64,000 nt of DNA, from assembly GCF_014196455.1 (NCBI RefSeq), contig NZ_JACIDS010000005.1, forward strand, positions 372,001 to 436,000, given 5' to 3'. The notes under the pieces are model-generated. The model had not been told where the DNA came from. It did not search any database and was given only the letters and a program-made list of their open reading frames with translations. Numbering within the stretch: the stretch's first letter is position 1; every line of letters begins with the position of its first letter. A program made the translations under genes and the position numbers. This document shows, in pieces, positions 9,922 through 24,158 of this stretch. The DNA is from Kaistia hirudinis (GTDB lineage Bacteria > Pseudomonadota > Alphaproteobacteria > Rhizobiales > Kaistiaceae).

Positions 9922-11853
9922 ATGCGCTTTCCGCCCTCCTTCCTCGACGAGATACGGGCGCGGCTTCCGCTTTCGTCCATCGTGGGGCGGCGCGTCGCGT
10001 GGGACCGACGCAAGTCGCAGCCGGCCAAGGGCGATTACTGGGCCTGTTGCCCGTTTCACGGCGAGAAGTCGCCCTCGTTCCACGCCGACGACCGCAAGGG
10101 CCGCTATTACTGCTTCGGCTGCGGCGCCTCGGGTGACCATTTCACCTTCCTGACGGAGCTTGAGGGCGTCTCCTTCCCCGAGGCGGTGGAGCGCCTCGCC
10201 GGCGAAGCCGGCCTCGCCATGCCCGCGCGCGACGAGCGCGCCGAGGCGGAGGAGAAGCGCCGCGCCTCGCTCTATGAGGTCATGGAACTCGCGGCCGGCT
10301 TCTTCGAACAGACACTGCAATCGCGCGACGGCGCCGTGGCCCGCGGCTATCTGAACGGCCGCGCGCTCGGCCCGGAGATCCAGCGCCGCTTCCGCCTCGG
10401 CTACGCCAAGAGCGCGCGCAACGCGCTCAAGGAATATCTCGCCGCCAAGGGCGTGCCGCAGGAGGATATGGTCGCGACGGGCCTGTTGATCACCGGCGAC
10501 GACATCCCGGTCTCCTTCGACCGTTTCCGCGACCGCGTGATGTTCCCGATCACGGACTTCCGCGGCCGCATCGTCGCCTTTGGCGGGCGCGCGCTCTCGC
10601 CGGACGCGCAGGCGAAATATCTGAACTCGCCGGAGACCTCGCTCTTCAAGAAGGGCGAGCTGCTCTATAACGGGTTCGAGGCGCGCAAGGCGCTGCAGGG
10701 CGCCGGCACGCTCATCGTCGTCGAGGGCTATGTCGACGTGATCGCCATGGCGATCGCCGGCTTTCCGAATACGGTCGCGCCGCTCGGCACCGCGCTCACC
10801 GAACACCAGCTCGGCCTGCTCTGGCGGCTGACGCCCGAACCGATCCTCTGCTTCGATGGCGACAAGGCGGGCGTGCGCGCGGCCTATCGCGCTGCCGATC
10901 TCGCCCTGCCCCTGCTGGCGCCGGGCAAGAGCGTCCGCTTTGCCCTGCTGCCCGAAGGCCGCGACCCCGACGACCTGATCCGCGAATCAGGGCGCGACGC
11001 GATGAAGTCGGTGCTCGACGCCGCCCGGCCGCTCGTCGACCTGATCTGGATGCGCGAGACGGAACAGGGCGGCCTCGAGACGCCGGAGCGGCGCGCCGCG
11101 TTCGAGGCGCGCATGCGGACCATGGCGCGCGGCATCGGCGACGAGACCGTCCGCCGGCATTATGAGATGGCATTCAGCGAGCGGCTCAAGGCGCTGTTCG
11201 CGCCCGCCGCCGATGTGCAGGGCCGGCGCGAACGCCAGCGTCCCGGCGGGCGGCGGGGTTCCGGCGGGGACGCGCCGCACTATGTTCCGAGCCTCCGAAC
11301 CCGACCGGTTCAGGTGTCCCGCGGGCTTCAGGAAACGCTCAGCCGGGCGACGCCGAAGCCGCGCGAAATCCTCCTGGTGATGACCATGGTCAACCACCCT
11401 GCGTTGATTGCGGAGCACTTTGCAGCATTCGCCGAGATCGAGCTTGCGAATCGCGAACTTGACTCTCTTCGTTCGCAAATCCTAGAGATTGCGGCCGATG
11501 AGCCTCATGTGGCGGCGGAGGCTCTGCGCGGTCGGTTGGCCGGATCGGAGACGGGCGAGTTGATCACGCGCCTCGATCACCAGATTCAGCGCAACGGATT
11601 GTGGCAGGCGGACGCCGCAGCCTCTGACGAGGACGCGCTGGACGGATGGATTCAGGCACTGACCTTGCATAGGAAAGCGCGCACTTTACATAAGGAGCTC
11701 AAGGATGCCGAGGCTGCACTCGCCTCCGACCCGAGCGATGCCAATCTGGCGCACCTCGTCGACATCCAGAACCAGCTGGCGAACAGCGAAGGCACGGAAG
11801 CTCTGATCGAAGGATTTGGAGCGAATTCGGGCAAGCGCCTCAAATCCGTCTAG
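9922..11853 (+). CDS. dnaG: DNA primase
   Basis: 643-residue primase that makes RNA primers for chromosome replication, acting with DnaB helicase. The N-terminal CHC2 zinc finger is formed by Cys43, His46, Cys64 and Cys67 (CPFH ... CFGC). The RNA polymerase core contains RFRDRVMFPI and GFGGR-type segments, and the TOPRIM metal site contains EGYVDVIAM and FDGDKAG. The C-terminal part after about residue 430 is the less conserved helicase-binding region. The start MRFPPSFLDEIR matches the alphaproteobacterial family; an upstream in-frame start would add 18 residues. It is followed 162 bp later by rpoD, the classical macromolecular synthesis arrangement without rpsU. Confidence 0.96.
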   Translation: MRFPPSFLDEIRARLPLSSIVGRRVAWDRRKSQPAKGDYWACCPFHGEKSPSFHADDRKGRYYCFGCGASGDHFTFLTELEGVSFPEAVERLAGEAGLAMPARDERAEAEEKRRASLYEVMELAAGFFEQTLQSRDGAVARGYLNGRALGPEIQRRFRLGYAKSARNALKEYLAAKGVPQEDMVATGLLITGDDIPVSFDRFRDRVMFPITDFRGRIVAFGGRALSPDAQAKYLNSPETSLFKKGELLYNGFEARKALQGAGTLIVVEGYVDVIAMAIAGFPNTVAPLGTALTEHQLGLLWRLTPEPILCFDGDKAGVRAAYRAADLALPLLAPGKSVRFALLPEGRDPDDLIRESGRDAMKSVLDAARPLVDLIWMRETEQGGLETPERRAAFEARMRTMARGIGDETVRRHYEMAFSERLKALFAPAADVQGRRERQRPGGRRGSGGDAPHYVPSLRTRPVQVSRGLQETLSRATPKPREILLVMTMVNHPALIAEHFAAFAEIELANRELDSLRSQILEIAADEPHVAAEALRGRLAGSETGELITRLDHQIQRNGLWQADAAASDEDALDGWIQALTLHRKARTLHKELKDAEAALASDPSDANLAHLVDIQNQLANSEGTEALIEGFGANSGKRLKSV

Positions 11854-12015
11854 ACCGAAAGGTGGCGGAAGGTTAGGCGGACCTTAACGGGAAAAGTCTA
11901 GTTCAAGCGAAGCGCCGGTGAAACCCGCCGGCACGAAACGAAGTTGGATCGGCGTAGGCCTGGCGCGACGGACGGTACAGTCTGGCGCGACGTCGACGCC
12001 AAGACGGAGAAGAGC

Positions 12016-13995
<1,980 letters not shown>

Positions 13996-14023
13996 CGGTT
14001 TGCCCGATGGGCGACGAAATGAG

Positions 14024-14050
14024 AGGGCCGCTCGAAAGGGCGGCCCTTTT
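14024..14050 (+). terminator. Rho-independent terminator of rpoD
   Basis: Perfect 8-bp stem AGGGCCGC/GCGGCCCT (14024-14031 with 14040-14047), 8-base loop, then TTTT. It is 28 bp after the rpoD stop. Confidence 0.9.
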
Positions 14051-14067
14051 CGTTTAGGATATCCGCC

Positions 14068-14649
14068 ATGAACATGCGCGCGCTGACCGGAACGGATGAT
14101 CTGCCCCGCCGCACCTTCACGGTGAAGGAGGTCGAACGCATGGGCGAAGTCGGGCTGATCCGCGAGGGCGAGCGGGTCGAGTTGCTGGGCGGAGAGCTCA
14201 TCCCGATGAACGCGAAGGGCAGCCGGCACGAGACGCTGAAGTTCGAGATCGTCCTGCGCTGGGGCCGCACCTGTCCGCGCGATATGGTCTTCATCCCGGA
14301 GACCACATTTCGGCTCGCCGCCGATACGTTCCTCGAACCTGATTTCCTGGTCTTTCCGCGCAGCATCGGCATCAGCGATATTCGCGGCCCAAACGTCCTC
14401 CTGGCCGTGGAACTGTCGGACTCGTCCCTCGGCTACGACCTCGGCCCGAAGGCGCTCGTCTATGCGCATTTCGGCGTGCGCGAGCTCTGGGTGATCGACG
14501 CCATCGCGCTGAAGATCCATGTCCACCGCGACCCGGCGGAGGGGCGCTATCGCTCGATCACGCCCTGGGGCGCTGAGGATCTCGTCGCGCCGGCCTTCGC
14601 GCCGAGCGAATTCGCGTTGCGGCTCGCCGATTTCGATCTTCGCGATTGA
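14068..14649 (+). CDS. Uma2 family putative endonuclease (DUF820)
   Basis: 193-residue protein of the Uma2/DUF820 family, with a predicted PD-(D/E)XK nuclease fold. Family members are abundant in cyanobacteria and of unknown biological role. Visible family blocks are [26 protein letters not shown] (acidic active-site residue), [10 protein letters not shown] and the K...Y...GVRELWVID block. AGGATATCC precedes the ATG. It begins 18 bp after the rpoD terminator, so it needs its own promoter or read-through. There is no partner gene, transposase or repeat around it, so it appears as an isolated gene. Confidence 0.82.
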   Translation: MNMRALTGTDDLPRRTFTVKEVERMGEVGLIREGERVELLGGELIPMNAKGSRHETLKFEIVLRWGRTCPRDMVFIPETTFRLAADTFLEPDFLVFPRSIGISDIRGPNVLLAVELSDSSLGYDLGPKALVYAHFGVRELWVIDAIALKIHVHRDPAEGRYRSITPWGAEDLVAPAFAPSEFALRLADFDLRD

Positions 14650-14720
14650 CCAAGAGCGGGATGGCGCGCGCGACCTCACTTGGCTAGGTTCGGCCCCACG
14701 ACGACAACAGGAGCACGCCC

Positions 14721-15008
14721 ATGGCCGGATTTTTCAGCAAGCTCTTCGGCGGCAAGGGCGCGAGCGAGCCGACGGACGATGCCGTCGAATATCGCGGGCA
14801 TCACATCCGCCCGGCACCGATCTCATCGGGCGGCCAGTTCCAGGTTGCCGGCTTCATCGAGAAGGAAATCGATGGCTCGGTGAAGAGCTATCGCTTCATC
14901 CGCGTCGACAAGCATTCGAGCCGCGACGACGCGGTCGCCCTCATCATCATGAAGGGCCAGCAGATCATCGACGAACAGGGCGACCGGATCTACGACCCCG
15001 CCTCCTGA
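14721..15008 (+). CDS. HlyU family protein
   Basis: 95-residue protein of the family annotated as HlyU transcriptional regulator (Pfam HlyU type, not the ArsR-type Vibrio HlyU). The conserved pattern is complete: YRGHHIRPAPISSGGQFQVA, GFIEKEIDG, YRFIRVDKHSSRDDA and KGQQIIDEQGDRIYD. No DNA-binding helix-turn-helix is evident, so the regulator label is historical and the function is unclear. CAGGAG lies 9-10 bases before the ATG. It is convergent with the large proline-rich gene on the other strand. Confidence 0.8.
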   Translation: MAGFFSKLFGGKGASEPTDDAVEYRGHHIRPAPISSGGQFQVAGFIEKEIDGSVKSYRFIRVDKHSSRDDAVALIIMKGQQIIDEQGDRIYDPAS

Positions 15009-15087
15009 GCGCCGTCCGCGCCGTTAGCATCTCGCATCATATGCAATGGATTCGGGCGAAGCGGCCTCCGCTTCGCCCGAACTGTTC

Positions 15088-17118
15088 TCACTGCGGCGCG
15101 GCGCAGCTTCCATCCGCCTGAGGCTGCGTGCCCTCGGGGCACGGTGCCGGTGCGGGCGCGGGTTCAGGCGCGGGCGCCGGTGCGGGCTCGGCCTGCGGCG
15201 GCGCGGGCGGGGTCGGCTCGGGCGCTGGCGCAGGTGCCGGCTCGGCGGCAGGGGCCGGGGCCGGTTCAGGCGTCGGAGCCGGCGCAGGCGGCGGCTCCTG
15301 GGCGGGAGGCGGCGGAGGCGCGGGCTGCGGCTCGGCTGCCGGCGGCGCCGCCTCCTGGGCAGGAGGCGGCGGCGCAGCGGCAGGTTCCTCCTGCTGCGGA
15401 CGCTTGCGGCGCGGCTTCTCGGCAGGCGCGGTGGGCTCAGCCGGTGCAGCCTGCTCGGCTGCGGGCGGCGGCGGGGCCTGCGTTTCGGCGGGCGGCGGAG
15501 GCACGGCCTCGGCAGGCGCGGCCGGCTGCGGCGCGGGCGCGTCCTCCTGCTGCGGCGGGCGCTTGCGGCGCGGCTTCTCGGCCGGCGCGGCCGGCTGCTC
15601 TGCCTTGGGTGCCGGTTCGGCGGCCGGGGCCGGTTCGGGAGCCGGCGCAGGTTCCGCAGGCTGAGGCGCAGGTGCCGGCTCGGCGGGCTTGGGTGCAGGG
15701 GCCGGCTCAGCCGGCTGGGGCGCGGGTTCTGCCGGGGGATTGACCGGCGGCGCGGCTGGCTGCTCGGCGGCGGGCTTCGGCGGCGGCGGGGCATTGGCCG
15801 CGCGCTCCGCCTGGATGCGCTGCTGCTCGGCGGCGCGTTCGGCCTCCGCCTTCTTCACCGCGGCATCGATCTCGGCCTGCCGGTTGGCGGAGTCGCGGCG
15901 CTGCTGTTCCACGAGAGCGGCCTTTTCCGAGTTCAGCTTCGCGACCTGCGCGGCCAGCGCATTGCCCGAATCCTGAGCGCGATCGCGGCGCAGATCCTGC
16001 CGCTCGCCGGGATTGAGAACCTGGAGGAGCGCGGCCGAGACCAGTCCGCCCACGGCTGCGTCCGGCGACACATATTGCTGGATCATCGGACGGTCGGCCT
16101 GCGGCAGGTCGCGCATGACGCGCTGCGGACGCTGGTCGAAGGAGCCGTCGTCGATATTGGGCCGAAAAACGCCGATCCGCCCGTCGCGTTCATCGGCGAA
16201 CATGCCGTCCTGACGATCGACGAAAACCAGTTCCCGGCCCGGCCGGTCCGGCCTGCCGATCGGCGCATTGTAGTAACGGCCATCCTCGAACTGCGGCTGG
16301 CGCACGTCGCGGGCGCGGCCGAGATAGCCGCCGACCTCGTCGATCGGCGCGGCGTAGCGGCCCACATCGCCGGCACCGAACTGGCCCCGGTCGACGAACA
16401 CCCAGCTTTCGGCAACCGGCGCCTCATAGCGGCGCGGCGCACCATAGGCATAGCCGGTGCTGTCCGGCGCGATCGGCGCCCAGCCGATGGCATCGCGGCC
16501 GACGCGGAAGGTCACCCAGGCCGGCGCCCATTCGTCGCCCGGAACCCAGAACCAGCCATAGTCGGGGTTATAGTCCCAGCGGCCATAGTGATAGGTCGCC
16601 CAGCCGAACGGCTCGTCGGATTCCCAATACCAGCCATAATCATTGGTCCAGACCCACTGGCCCTGCTGATAGGGACGCCAGCCGGCGCCGCGCCGCTTCG
16701 GCACGAAGACATAGCCATAGTCGGGATCGGCGACCCAATAGCCATAGGGCGCGAGCGCATTGAAGAAATAGTCGATCGTGCCGCTCGGCGCGTCATTGAC
16801 GACCGGGGTCGGCCGCGGCCGCGCGGGCGCGGAGACGACCGGCTTCGGCTTGGGCTTCGGCGGCGCTGCGACGACCTTGACTGGCGCAGGCGCGGCCTTT
16901 GCCGGAGCGGCGGCCGCGGCGGCCGTCGCCTCATCATACGAGTCCGTGTCCGTGGTGGCATCGGCCGGCGCCGGCGTGCCGATGGTTTCGGCGACCGGCT
17001 CCGATTTCGGGGTCAGCGAAATCCGGTAGGGGACGTCGACCAACCCGGTCGCAACCCCCGCGGCCGCCACGGCGACGCCGCCGAGCAACGCTGCTGCCAC
17101 GATTCCGAGTGCCTTCAT
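15088..17118 (-). CDS. DUF6600-type envelope protein with very long Pro/Ala-rich C-terminal tail
   Basis: 676-residue exported protein of unknown function. The N-terminus (MKALGIVAAALLGGVAVAAA) is a signal peptide or anchor. About residues 110-215 form a Tyr/Trp-rich block in which Y-G-x-W/F units recur (YGYWVADPDYGYVFVP, QGQWVWTNDYGWYW, YGRWDYNPDYGWFWVPG), the pattern of the DUF6600 family. A middle region of unknown fold follows, then a charged helical, probably coiled-coil segment at about 388-440 (AEIDAAVKKAEAERAAEQQ). The final roughly 235 residues are almost only P, A, E, Q and K with two copies of a KPRRKRP basic motif, ending in a short Cys-containing segment (CPEGTQPQADGSC). Such tails usually span or bind peptidoglycan (inference). 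An alternative start at 17163 has a poorer signal. Confidence 0.8.
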   Translation of the reverse strand: MKALGIVAAALLGGVAVAAAGVATGLVDVPYRISLTPKSEPVAETIGTPAPADATTDTDSYDEATAAAAAAPAKAAPAPVKVVAAPPKPKPKPVVSAPARPRPTPVVNDAPSGTIDYFFNALAPYGYWVADPDYGYVFVPKRRGAGWRPYQQGQWVWTNDYGWYWESDEPFGWATYHYGRWDYNPDYGWFWVPGDEWAPAWVTFRVGRDAIGWAPIAPDSTGYAYGAPRRYEAPVAESWVFVDRGQFGAGDVGRYAAPIDEVGGYLGRARDVRQPQFEDGRYYNAPIGRPDRPGRELVFVDRQDGMFADERDGRIGVFRPNIDDGSFDQRPQRVMRDLPQADRPMIQQYVSPDAAVGGLVSAALLQVLNPGERQDLRRDRAQDSGNALAAQVAKLNSEKAALVEQQRRDSANRQAEIDAAVKKAEAERAAEQQRIQAERAANAPPPPKPAAEQPAAPPVNPPAEPAPQPAEPAPAPKPAEPAPAPQPAEPAPAPEPAPAAEPAPKAEQPAAPAEKPRRKRPPQQEDAPAPQPAAPAEAVPPPPAETQAPPPPAAEQAAPAEPTAPAEKPRRKRPQQEEPAAAPPPPAQEAAPPAAEPQPAPPPPPAQEPPPAPAPTPEPAPAPAAEPAPAPAPEPTPPAPPQAEPAPAPAPEPAPAPAPCPEGTQPQADGSCAAPQ
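15091..15800 (-). repeat. Degenerate GC-rich repeats encoding the Pro/Ala/Glu tail
   Basis: This part of the DUF6600-type gene consists of short, imperfect repeats encoding PAPAPE/PAEPAPAP units, plus two copies of the longer unit PAEKPRRKRP. The repeats are in frame and not interspersed with unique spacers, so they are protein repeats rather than an array. Replication slippage length variation between strains is likely. Confidence 0.85.
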
Positions 17119-17385
17119 GCTTCCACTTCCCTTCCTCGCGCGACGTGCATCTCGACGACGCACCGTCGTTGAACGATTCGCCGCATTCGATCACGAGAAA
17201 GCGGCAATGCGGCGACCCCATCACGAAACAATCGTGGCAGGTCGCCACGCCTCAATCGTCGAAACGGACTGAACGTTCCCTGAACGGACACAATGGCGCA
17301 GACGGAGCGCGAGGGAGTTGGCGGCGGGGGGCTGTGATGCCATCTTGTCGCCCGCGGCAACGGAATCGTGGATCAGAGGCGAGTG

Positions 17386-18312
17386 ATGCAGGGACTTCTC
17401 CGTCGGGCTTCAGCCCTCGCCGCCGCATCGCTGCTCGGCGTCGCGCTCGCGCTGTCGGCCGCCGCCCCCGCGCGCGCCGACGTCCGCCTGCCATCGATGA
17501 AGGATGATCTCTTCGCCCTACCGAAGGTGTTGGAGACCAAGGACGACGGCAATTTCATCGTCGTCGCCTATGACAAGATGCGCGACATCCACCAGCGCGA
17601 CGAGATCCCCGAGCGCAAGGTGAAGTGGCAATATGTGTCGACCGGCGTGAACTGGTCGCAGGGCCACTACGACTACACCGGCGGCAATGGCCGCAAGTTG
17701 CGCTATGTCGGCGTCGGCGCGGTGGACAAGCCGGCGAAGATGATCGTCGTCTTCCTGCACGGCCAGAACGGCACCCGCTTCCTCGGCGCGGACGACTGGA
17801 CCTTCGGCGGAAATTTCAACCGGATCAAGAACATGGTCGTGAAGGCCGGCGGGGTCTATCTCTCGCCCGACTTCACCGACTTCAACGATCGCGGCGCGGC
17901 CGACGTCAAGGCGCTCATGCTCTCCTATGCCAGGCGCTCACCCGGCGCGCCCATGATCCTTGCCTGCGGCTCCTTCGGCGGCAATATCTGCTGGCAGCTG
18001 ATGGAGGACCCGCAGATCAATGCGATCCTCTCGGGCATGCTGCTGCTCGGCTCGCTGGACGATCCCGCCTTCTTCGGCAATCCGGCGATGAAGCCCGGCG
18101 GGCGGCGCATCCCGCTCTATTTCGGTCATGGCAGCGACGACAATGTCTTCGACTGGAAGGCGCAGGCCGCTTTCTACGAGACGATCCGCAAGCAGGCGCC
18201 CGGCTATCCGGCGAAGTTCGTGCTGTTCAACACCGGTTCGCACGGCACGCCGATCCGCATGACCGACTGGCGCCAGGTGATCAACTGGATGCTGTCGGTC
18301 GGCGGGTATTGA
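17386..18312 (+). CDS. Secreted alpha/beta hydrolase-fold protein
   Basis: About 308 residues; signal peptide LLRRASALAAASLLGVALALSAAAPARA, with predicted cleavage before DVRLPS. The alpha/beta hydrolase fold is indicated by IVVFLHGQNGTRF (oxyanion region), the nucleophile elbow CGSFGGN, and late GHGSDDNVFDW (acid) and FNTGSHGTP (His). It is probably a periplasmic or extracellular esterase-like enzyme; substrate unknown. The ATG at 17386 has AGAGGCGAG directly upstream and is preferred over GTG at 17368. It is divergent from the DUF6600-type gene, and the ClbS/DfsB gene follows 28 bp later. Confidence 0.75.
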   Translation: MQGLLRRASALAAASLLGVALALSAAAPARADVRLPSMKDDLFALPKVLETKDDGNFIVVAYDKMRDIHQRDEIPERKVKWQYVSTGVNWSQGHYDYTGGNGRKLRYVGVGAVDKPAKMIVVFLHGQNGTRFLGADDWTFGGNFNRIKNMVVKAGGVYLSPDFTDFNDRGAADVKALMLSYARRSPGAPMILACGSFGGNICWQLMEDPQINAILSGMLLLGSLDDPAFFGNPAMKPGGRRIPLYFGHGSDDNVFDWKAQAAFYETIRKQAPGYPAKFVLFNTGSHGTPIRMTDWRQVINWMLSVGGY

Positions 18313-18340
18313 AGAATCGAACCGGCGTCGCACTGACAGA

Positions 18341-18853
18341 ATGGCCATCCCGTCCGATCGAAAGAGCCTTCTCGCGGCGATCGAGACCAGCTTCGCCAAG
18401 CTCATGGATGTGATCGAGGCGATCCCGACCGACCGGGTCGGCGAGGCCACCATGGAGGGCCACAGCGCCGGTTCGCAGATCAGCGTGCGCGACGCGGTCG
18501 CCTATCTCGTCGGCTGGAACGAACTGGTCCTCAAATGGCAGGCCCGCCGCGAGGCGGGAGCGGCGGTCGATTTCCCCGAGACGGGATATCGCTGGGACGA
18601 ACTCGGACGCCTCGCGGAAAAGTTCTATCGCGACTATGACGACCTGCCCTACCCCGAACTCATCGATCGGCTCCGCCGGGCGAAGAACGACATCGTGGCG
18701 CTCATAGCGGCGCAATCCGACCAGTCGCTCTATGGCGTGCCCTGGTATGGCAAGTGGCCGCTCGGCCGGATGATCCAGCTCAACACGTCCTCGCCCTACG
18801 CCAATACGCGGGCAAGGCTGCAGAAATGGCGCAAGGCCGCGGGACTCGCATAG
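18341..18853 (+). CDS. ClbS/DfsB family four-helix bundle protein
   Basis: 170-residue cytosolic protein of the ClbS/DfsB family (DUF1706), related to DinB-like four-helix bundles. Characteristic blocks are SDRKSLLAAIETSFAKL, SVRDAVAYLVGWNELVLKW, GYRWDELGRLAEKFYRDYDDL and YGKWPLGRMIQLNTSSPYANTRARLQKWRK. ClbS in E. coli hydrolyses the colibactin warhead, but most chromosomal relatives sit away from any colibactin cluster and have unknown roles; none is seen here. It may be co-transcribed with the preceding hydrolase. It is convergent with DUF1003, with 8 bp between stops. Confidence 0.83.
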   Translation: MAIPSDRKSLLAAIETSFAKLMDVIEAIPTDRVGEATMEGHSAGSQISVRDAVAYLVGWNELVLKWQARREAGAAVDFPETGYRWDELGRLAEKFYRDYDDLPYPELIDRLRRAKNDIVALIAAQSDQSLYGVPWYGKWPLGRMIQLNTSSPYANTRARLQKWRKAAGLA

Positions 18854-18861
18854 GCCTTCGG

Positions 18862-19443
18862 TCAGCCCTCGCTGACTTTCCGAGCCCGACTCTCCCGTCG
18901 ATCATCCTCCGCCATGTGCCGCTCCAGCAGCGTCTCGATGCGATCGAGGATGGAGGTGATCTCGCCTGAGCGCAGCTGATCGAGCTTCTCGTGCAGCGCC
19001 GCGATCTCGATCTCGGCCTTGAGGTTGACTTCGTAGTCATGCGCCGCCGCGAGGCGGTCCTTATCCGACTGCCGGTTCTGCGACATCATGATCACCGGCG
19101 CCTGGATCGCCGCGACCATCGAGAGGATCAGGTTGAGGAAGACATAGGGGTAGGCGTCGAAGCTGCCGTTCCAGCGGACCAGAATGAAGGAGTTGAGGAT
19201 CACCCAGAAGATGATCAGCGTCCCGAAGCCGATGATGAAGGCCCAGGACCCGCCGATCTCGGCGACACGGTCCGAAACGCGCTCGCCGAAGGTGAGCTGC
19301 TCCTCGAACTCCGCATTGATGTTGCGCGCGACCGTGCGGCGACGCGCGATCTTCTCGAGCAGCTTGCGATCGCGGGTCGAGAGCGCCTGCGGGCCTTCGG
19401 CGAGCAGGCGCGTGGCGAATTCGCGGATGGCCTGTTCGCTCAT
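18862..19443 (-). CDS. DUF1003 domain-containing membrane protein
   Basis: 193-residue integral membrane protein with two adjacent transmembrane helices (WAFIIGFGTLIIFWVILNSF and the YPYVFLNLILSMVAAIQAPVI segment) followed by the family hallmark MMSQNRQSDKDRLAAAHDYEVNLKAE and a C-terminal coiled coil. Function unknown; the family (CtpA-like) is often linked to cation or stress responses. It starts 6 bp after the stop of the YpfJ metallopeptidase on the same strand, so the two form an operon. Confidence 0.87.
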   Translation of the reverse strand: MSEQAIREFATRLLAEGPQALSTRDRKLLEKIARRRTVARNINAEFEEQLTFGERVSDRVAEIGGSWAFIIGFGTLIIFWVILNSFILVRWNGSFDAYPYVFLNLILSMVAAIQAPVIMMSQNRQSDKDRLAAAHDYEVNLKAEIEIAALHEKLDQLRSGEITSILDRIETLLERHMAEDDRRESRARKVSEG

Positions 19444-19449
19444 CGCACG

Positions 19450-20376
19450 TCAGATGCTGCCCGAGAACGTGTCGCACTGGTCCATGCGGCCGGTCTTGTA
19501 ACCGCGGTTGAACCAGGCGCTGCGCTGGGCGGAGGTGCCGTGCGTGAACGAGTCCGGCACGACATAGCCCTGGCTGCGCTTCTGGATGGCGTCGTCGCCG
19601 ATCTGCGTCGCGGCATTCAGCGCCTCGTCGATGTCGCCCGGGTCGAGCATGCCCTGCTTGTCGGTCCGGTTCGCCCAGATGCCGGCATAGCAATCGGCCT
19701 GCAGCTCGACGCGCACCGACATCTCGTTCGCCTGCGCCTTGCTCATCTGCTGGCGCTGGCGGTTGAACTCAGGCAGCACGCCGACGAGGTCCTGGATGTG
19801 GTGGCCGACCTCATGCGCGATGACATAGGCCTGCGCGAAATCGCCCGGCGCGCCGAAACGGTCGCGAAGCTCGCGATAGAAGGCGAGGTCGATATAGACC
19901 TTGCCGTCGACCGGGCAATAGAACGGGCCCGTCGCCGAACTGGCCGTGCCGCAGGCCGAGCCGGTCGCGCCGGAGAAGAGGACGAGCGGCGTCGGCTTGT
20001 AGGTCTTGCCGCCCGCTGCGAAGATCTCGGTCCAGACATCCTCTGTGCTGCCCAGCACCTTGGAGACGAACTGCTTGCCGGCATCCTCGAAGCCGCCATT
20101 CTGGCTGGTCTGCGTGCTCCGCGGCGAGGACGGCTGGTAGCTGTCCTCCTGCGTGACGGAGCCACTGCCACCGGTCAGCATCGACAGCATCTGCAGCGGG
20201 TTGATGCCGAACACGAGCCAGCCGATGCCGACGAGGACGGCGATGGTGACGAGCGAGCCGCCGCGCAGCGGGATGCCCATGCCGGCCTGCCGGTAGCCTC
20301 CGCCGCCGAGCCCGCCGGAACTGTCGCCGCGCCGATCCTCGACATTGCTGCTTTCGCGCTGGTTGTCGAGACGCAT
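19450..20376 (-). CDS. ypfJ: Neutral zinc metallopeptidase (YpfJ/KPN_02809 family)
   Basis: 308-residue protein with an N-terminal cytosolic segment and a single membrane anchor (SLVTIAVLVGIGWLVFGINP), so the catalytic part is periplasmic. The zinc site is HEVGH in AYVIAHEVGHHIQDL, with typical flanking segments ACGTASSATGPFYCPVDGKVYIDL and a C-terminal SAQRSAWFNRGYKTG. Function of the family is unclear. The start at 20376 has AAGGA about 10 bases upstream; a longer in-frame start lies inside the carB-facing intergenic region and is unlikely. It heads an operon with DUF1003 and is divergent from carB. Confidence 0.88.
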   Translation of the reverse strand: MRLDNQRESSNVEDRRGDSSGGLGGGGYRQAGMGIPLRGGSLVTIAVLVGIGWLVFGINPLQMLSMLTGGSGSVTQEDSYQPSSPRSTQTSQNGGFEDAGKQFVSKVLGSTEDVWTEIFAAGGKTYKPTPLVLFSGATGSACGTASSATGPFYCPVDGKVYIDLAFYRELRDRFGAPGDFAQAYVIAHEVGHHIQDLVGVLPEFNRQRQQMSKAQANEMSVRVELQADCYAGIWANRTDKQGMLDPGDIDEALNAATQIGDDAIQKRSQGYVVPDSFTHGTSAQRSAWFNRGYKTGRMDQCDTFSGSI

Positions 20377-20607
20377 GAGTTCGTGTCCTTCCGCGAGAGG
20401 GTGGCCCCCGGCACCGATGGATGCTGCTGCGAGATTATCCCCGCAGGACGGCGTCCGCCAGCCATGGTGCTTCAACCCTCTGGCGGGCACGGCGGTTCCG
20501 GATCCGCGTGCGGGGGTTCCCCCTCCCCGCCTTTTCCCCTATAAGGCCGCCCTAGCCTGAATCGACCCCCAGCTGAACACTCGCCGGAGCCGCCGCGCGG
20601 GTGCTTC

Positions 20608-23940
<3,333 letters not shown>

Positions 23941-24011
23941 AAGCAGGGCGGGCGAAAACGGCGGAAAACAGCCCTTGCGCTTGCCGCCGTCGTAGAGGAC
24001 ACTCCTTGCTT

Positions 24012-24158
24012 CGGTCCGCCTGACGGCGGGCCGAGGGACGGGGAACGGGGCCGCTTGAAGCGGCGGAGGGTGTTCCCCACCTTGCTGATCTACAGGTGAG
24101 AGCGGGCCGGCTCAGGAGCCGGACCGGATATTTTTGTGTTCGCGCGGCCTTCCGCGCG
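24012..24158 (+). promoter_or_regulatory. Highly structured leader between carB and greA
   Basis: Four hairpins follow one another in the 249-bp gap. They are CGGTCCGCC/GGCGGGCCG (24012-24034, one G-T pair); GGGGAAC...GTTCCCC (about 24039-24078) enclosing CCGCT/AGCGG; CCGGCT/AGCCGG (24107-24122), with ATTTTTG a few bases later; and CGCGCGG/CCGCGCG (24141-24158), which sits 31 bases before the greA ATG. The third could end carB transcription; the set could also be a regulated greA leader. Structures were judged by eye. Confidence 0.45.

Noticed and set aside
15091-15800. CRISPR-like or tandem-repeat array
   Set aside because: Repeats are imperfect, contiguous and in frame with a Pro/Ala-rich protein tail; no unique spacers of constant length and no cas genes.
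18341-18853. Genotoxin or secondary-metabolite island suggested by the ClbS-like gene
   Set aside because: No polyketide or peptide synthase genes occur nearby; neighbours are ordinary hydrolase and membrane proteins.
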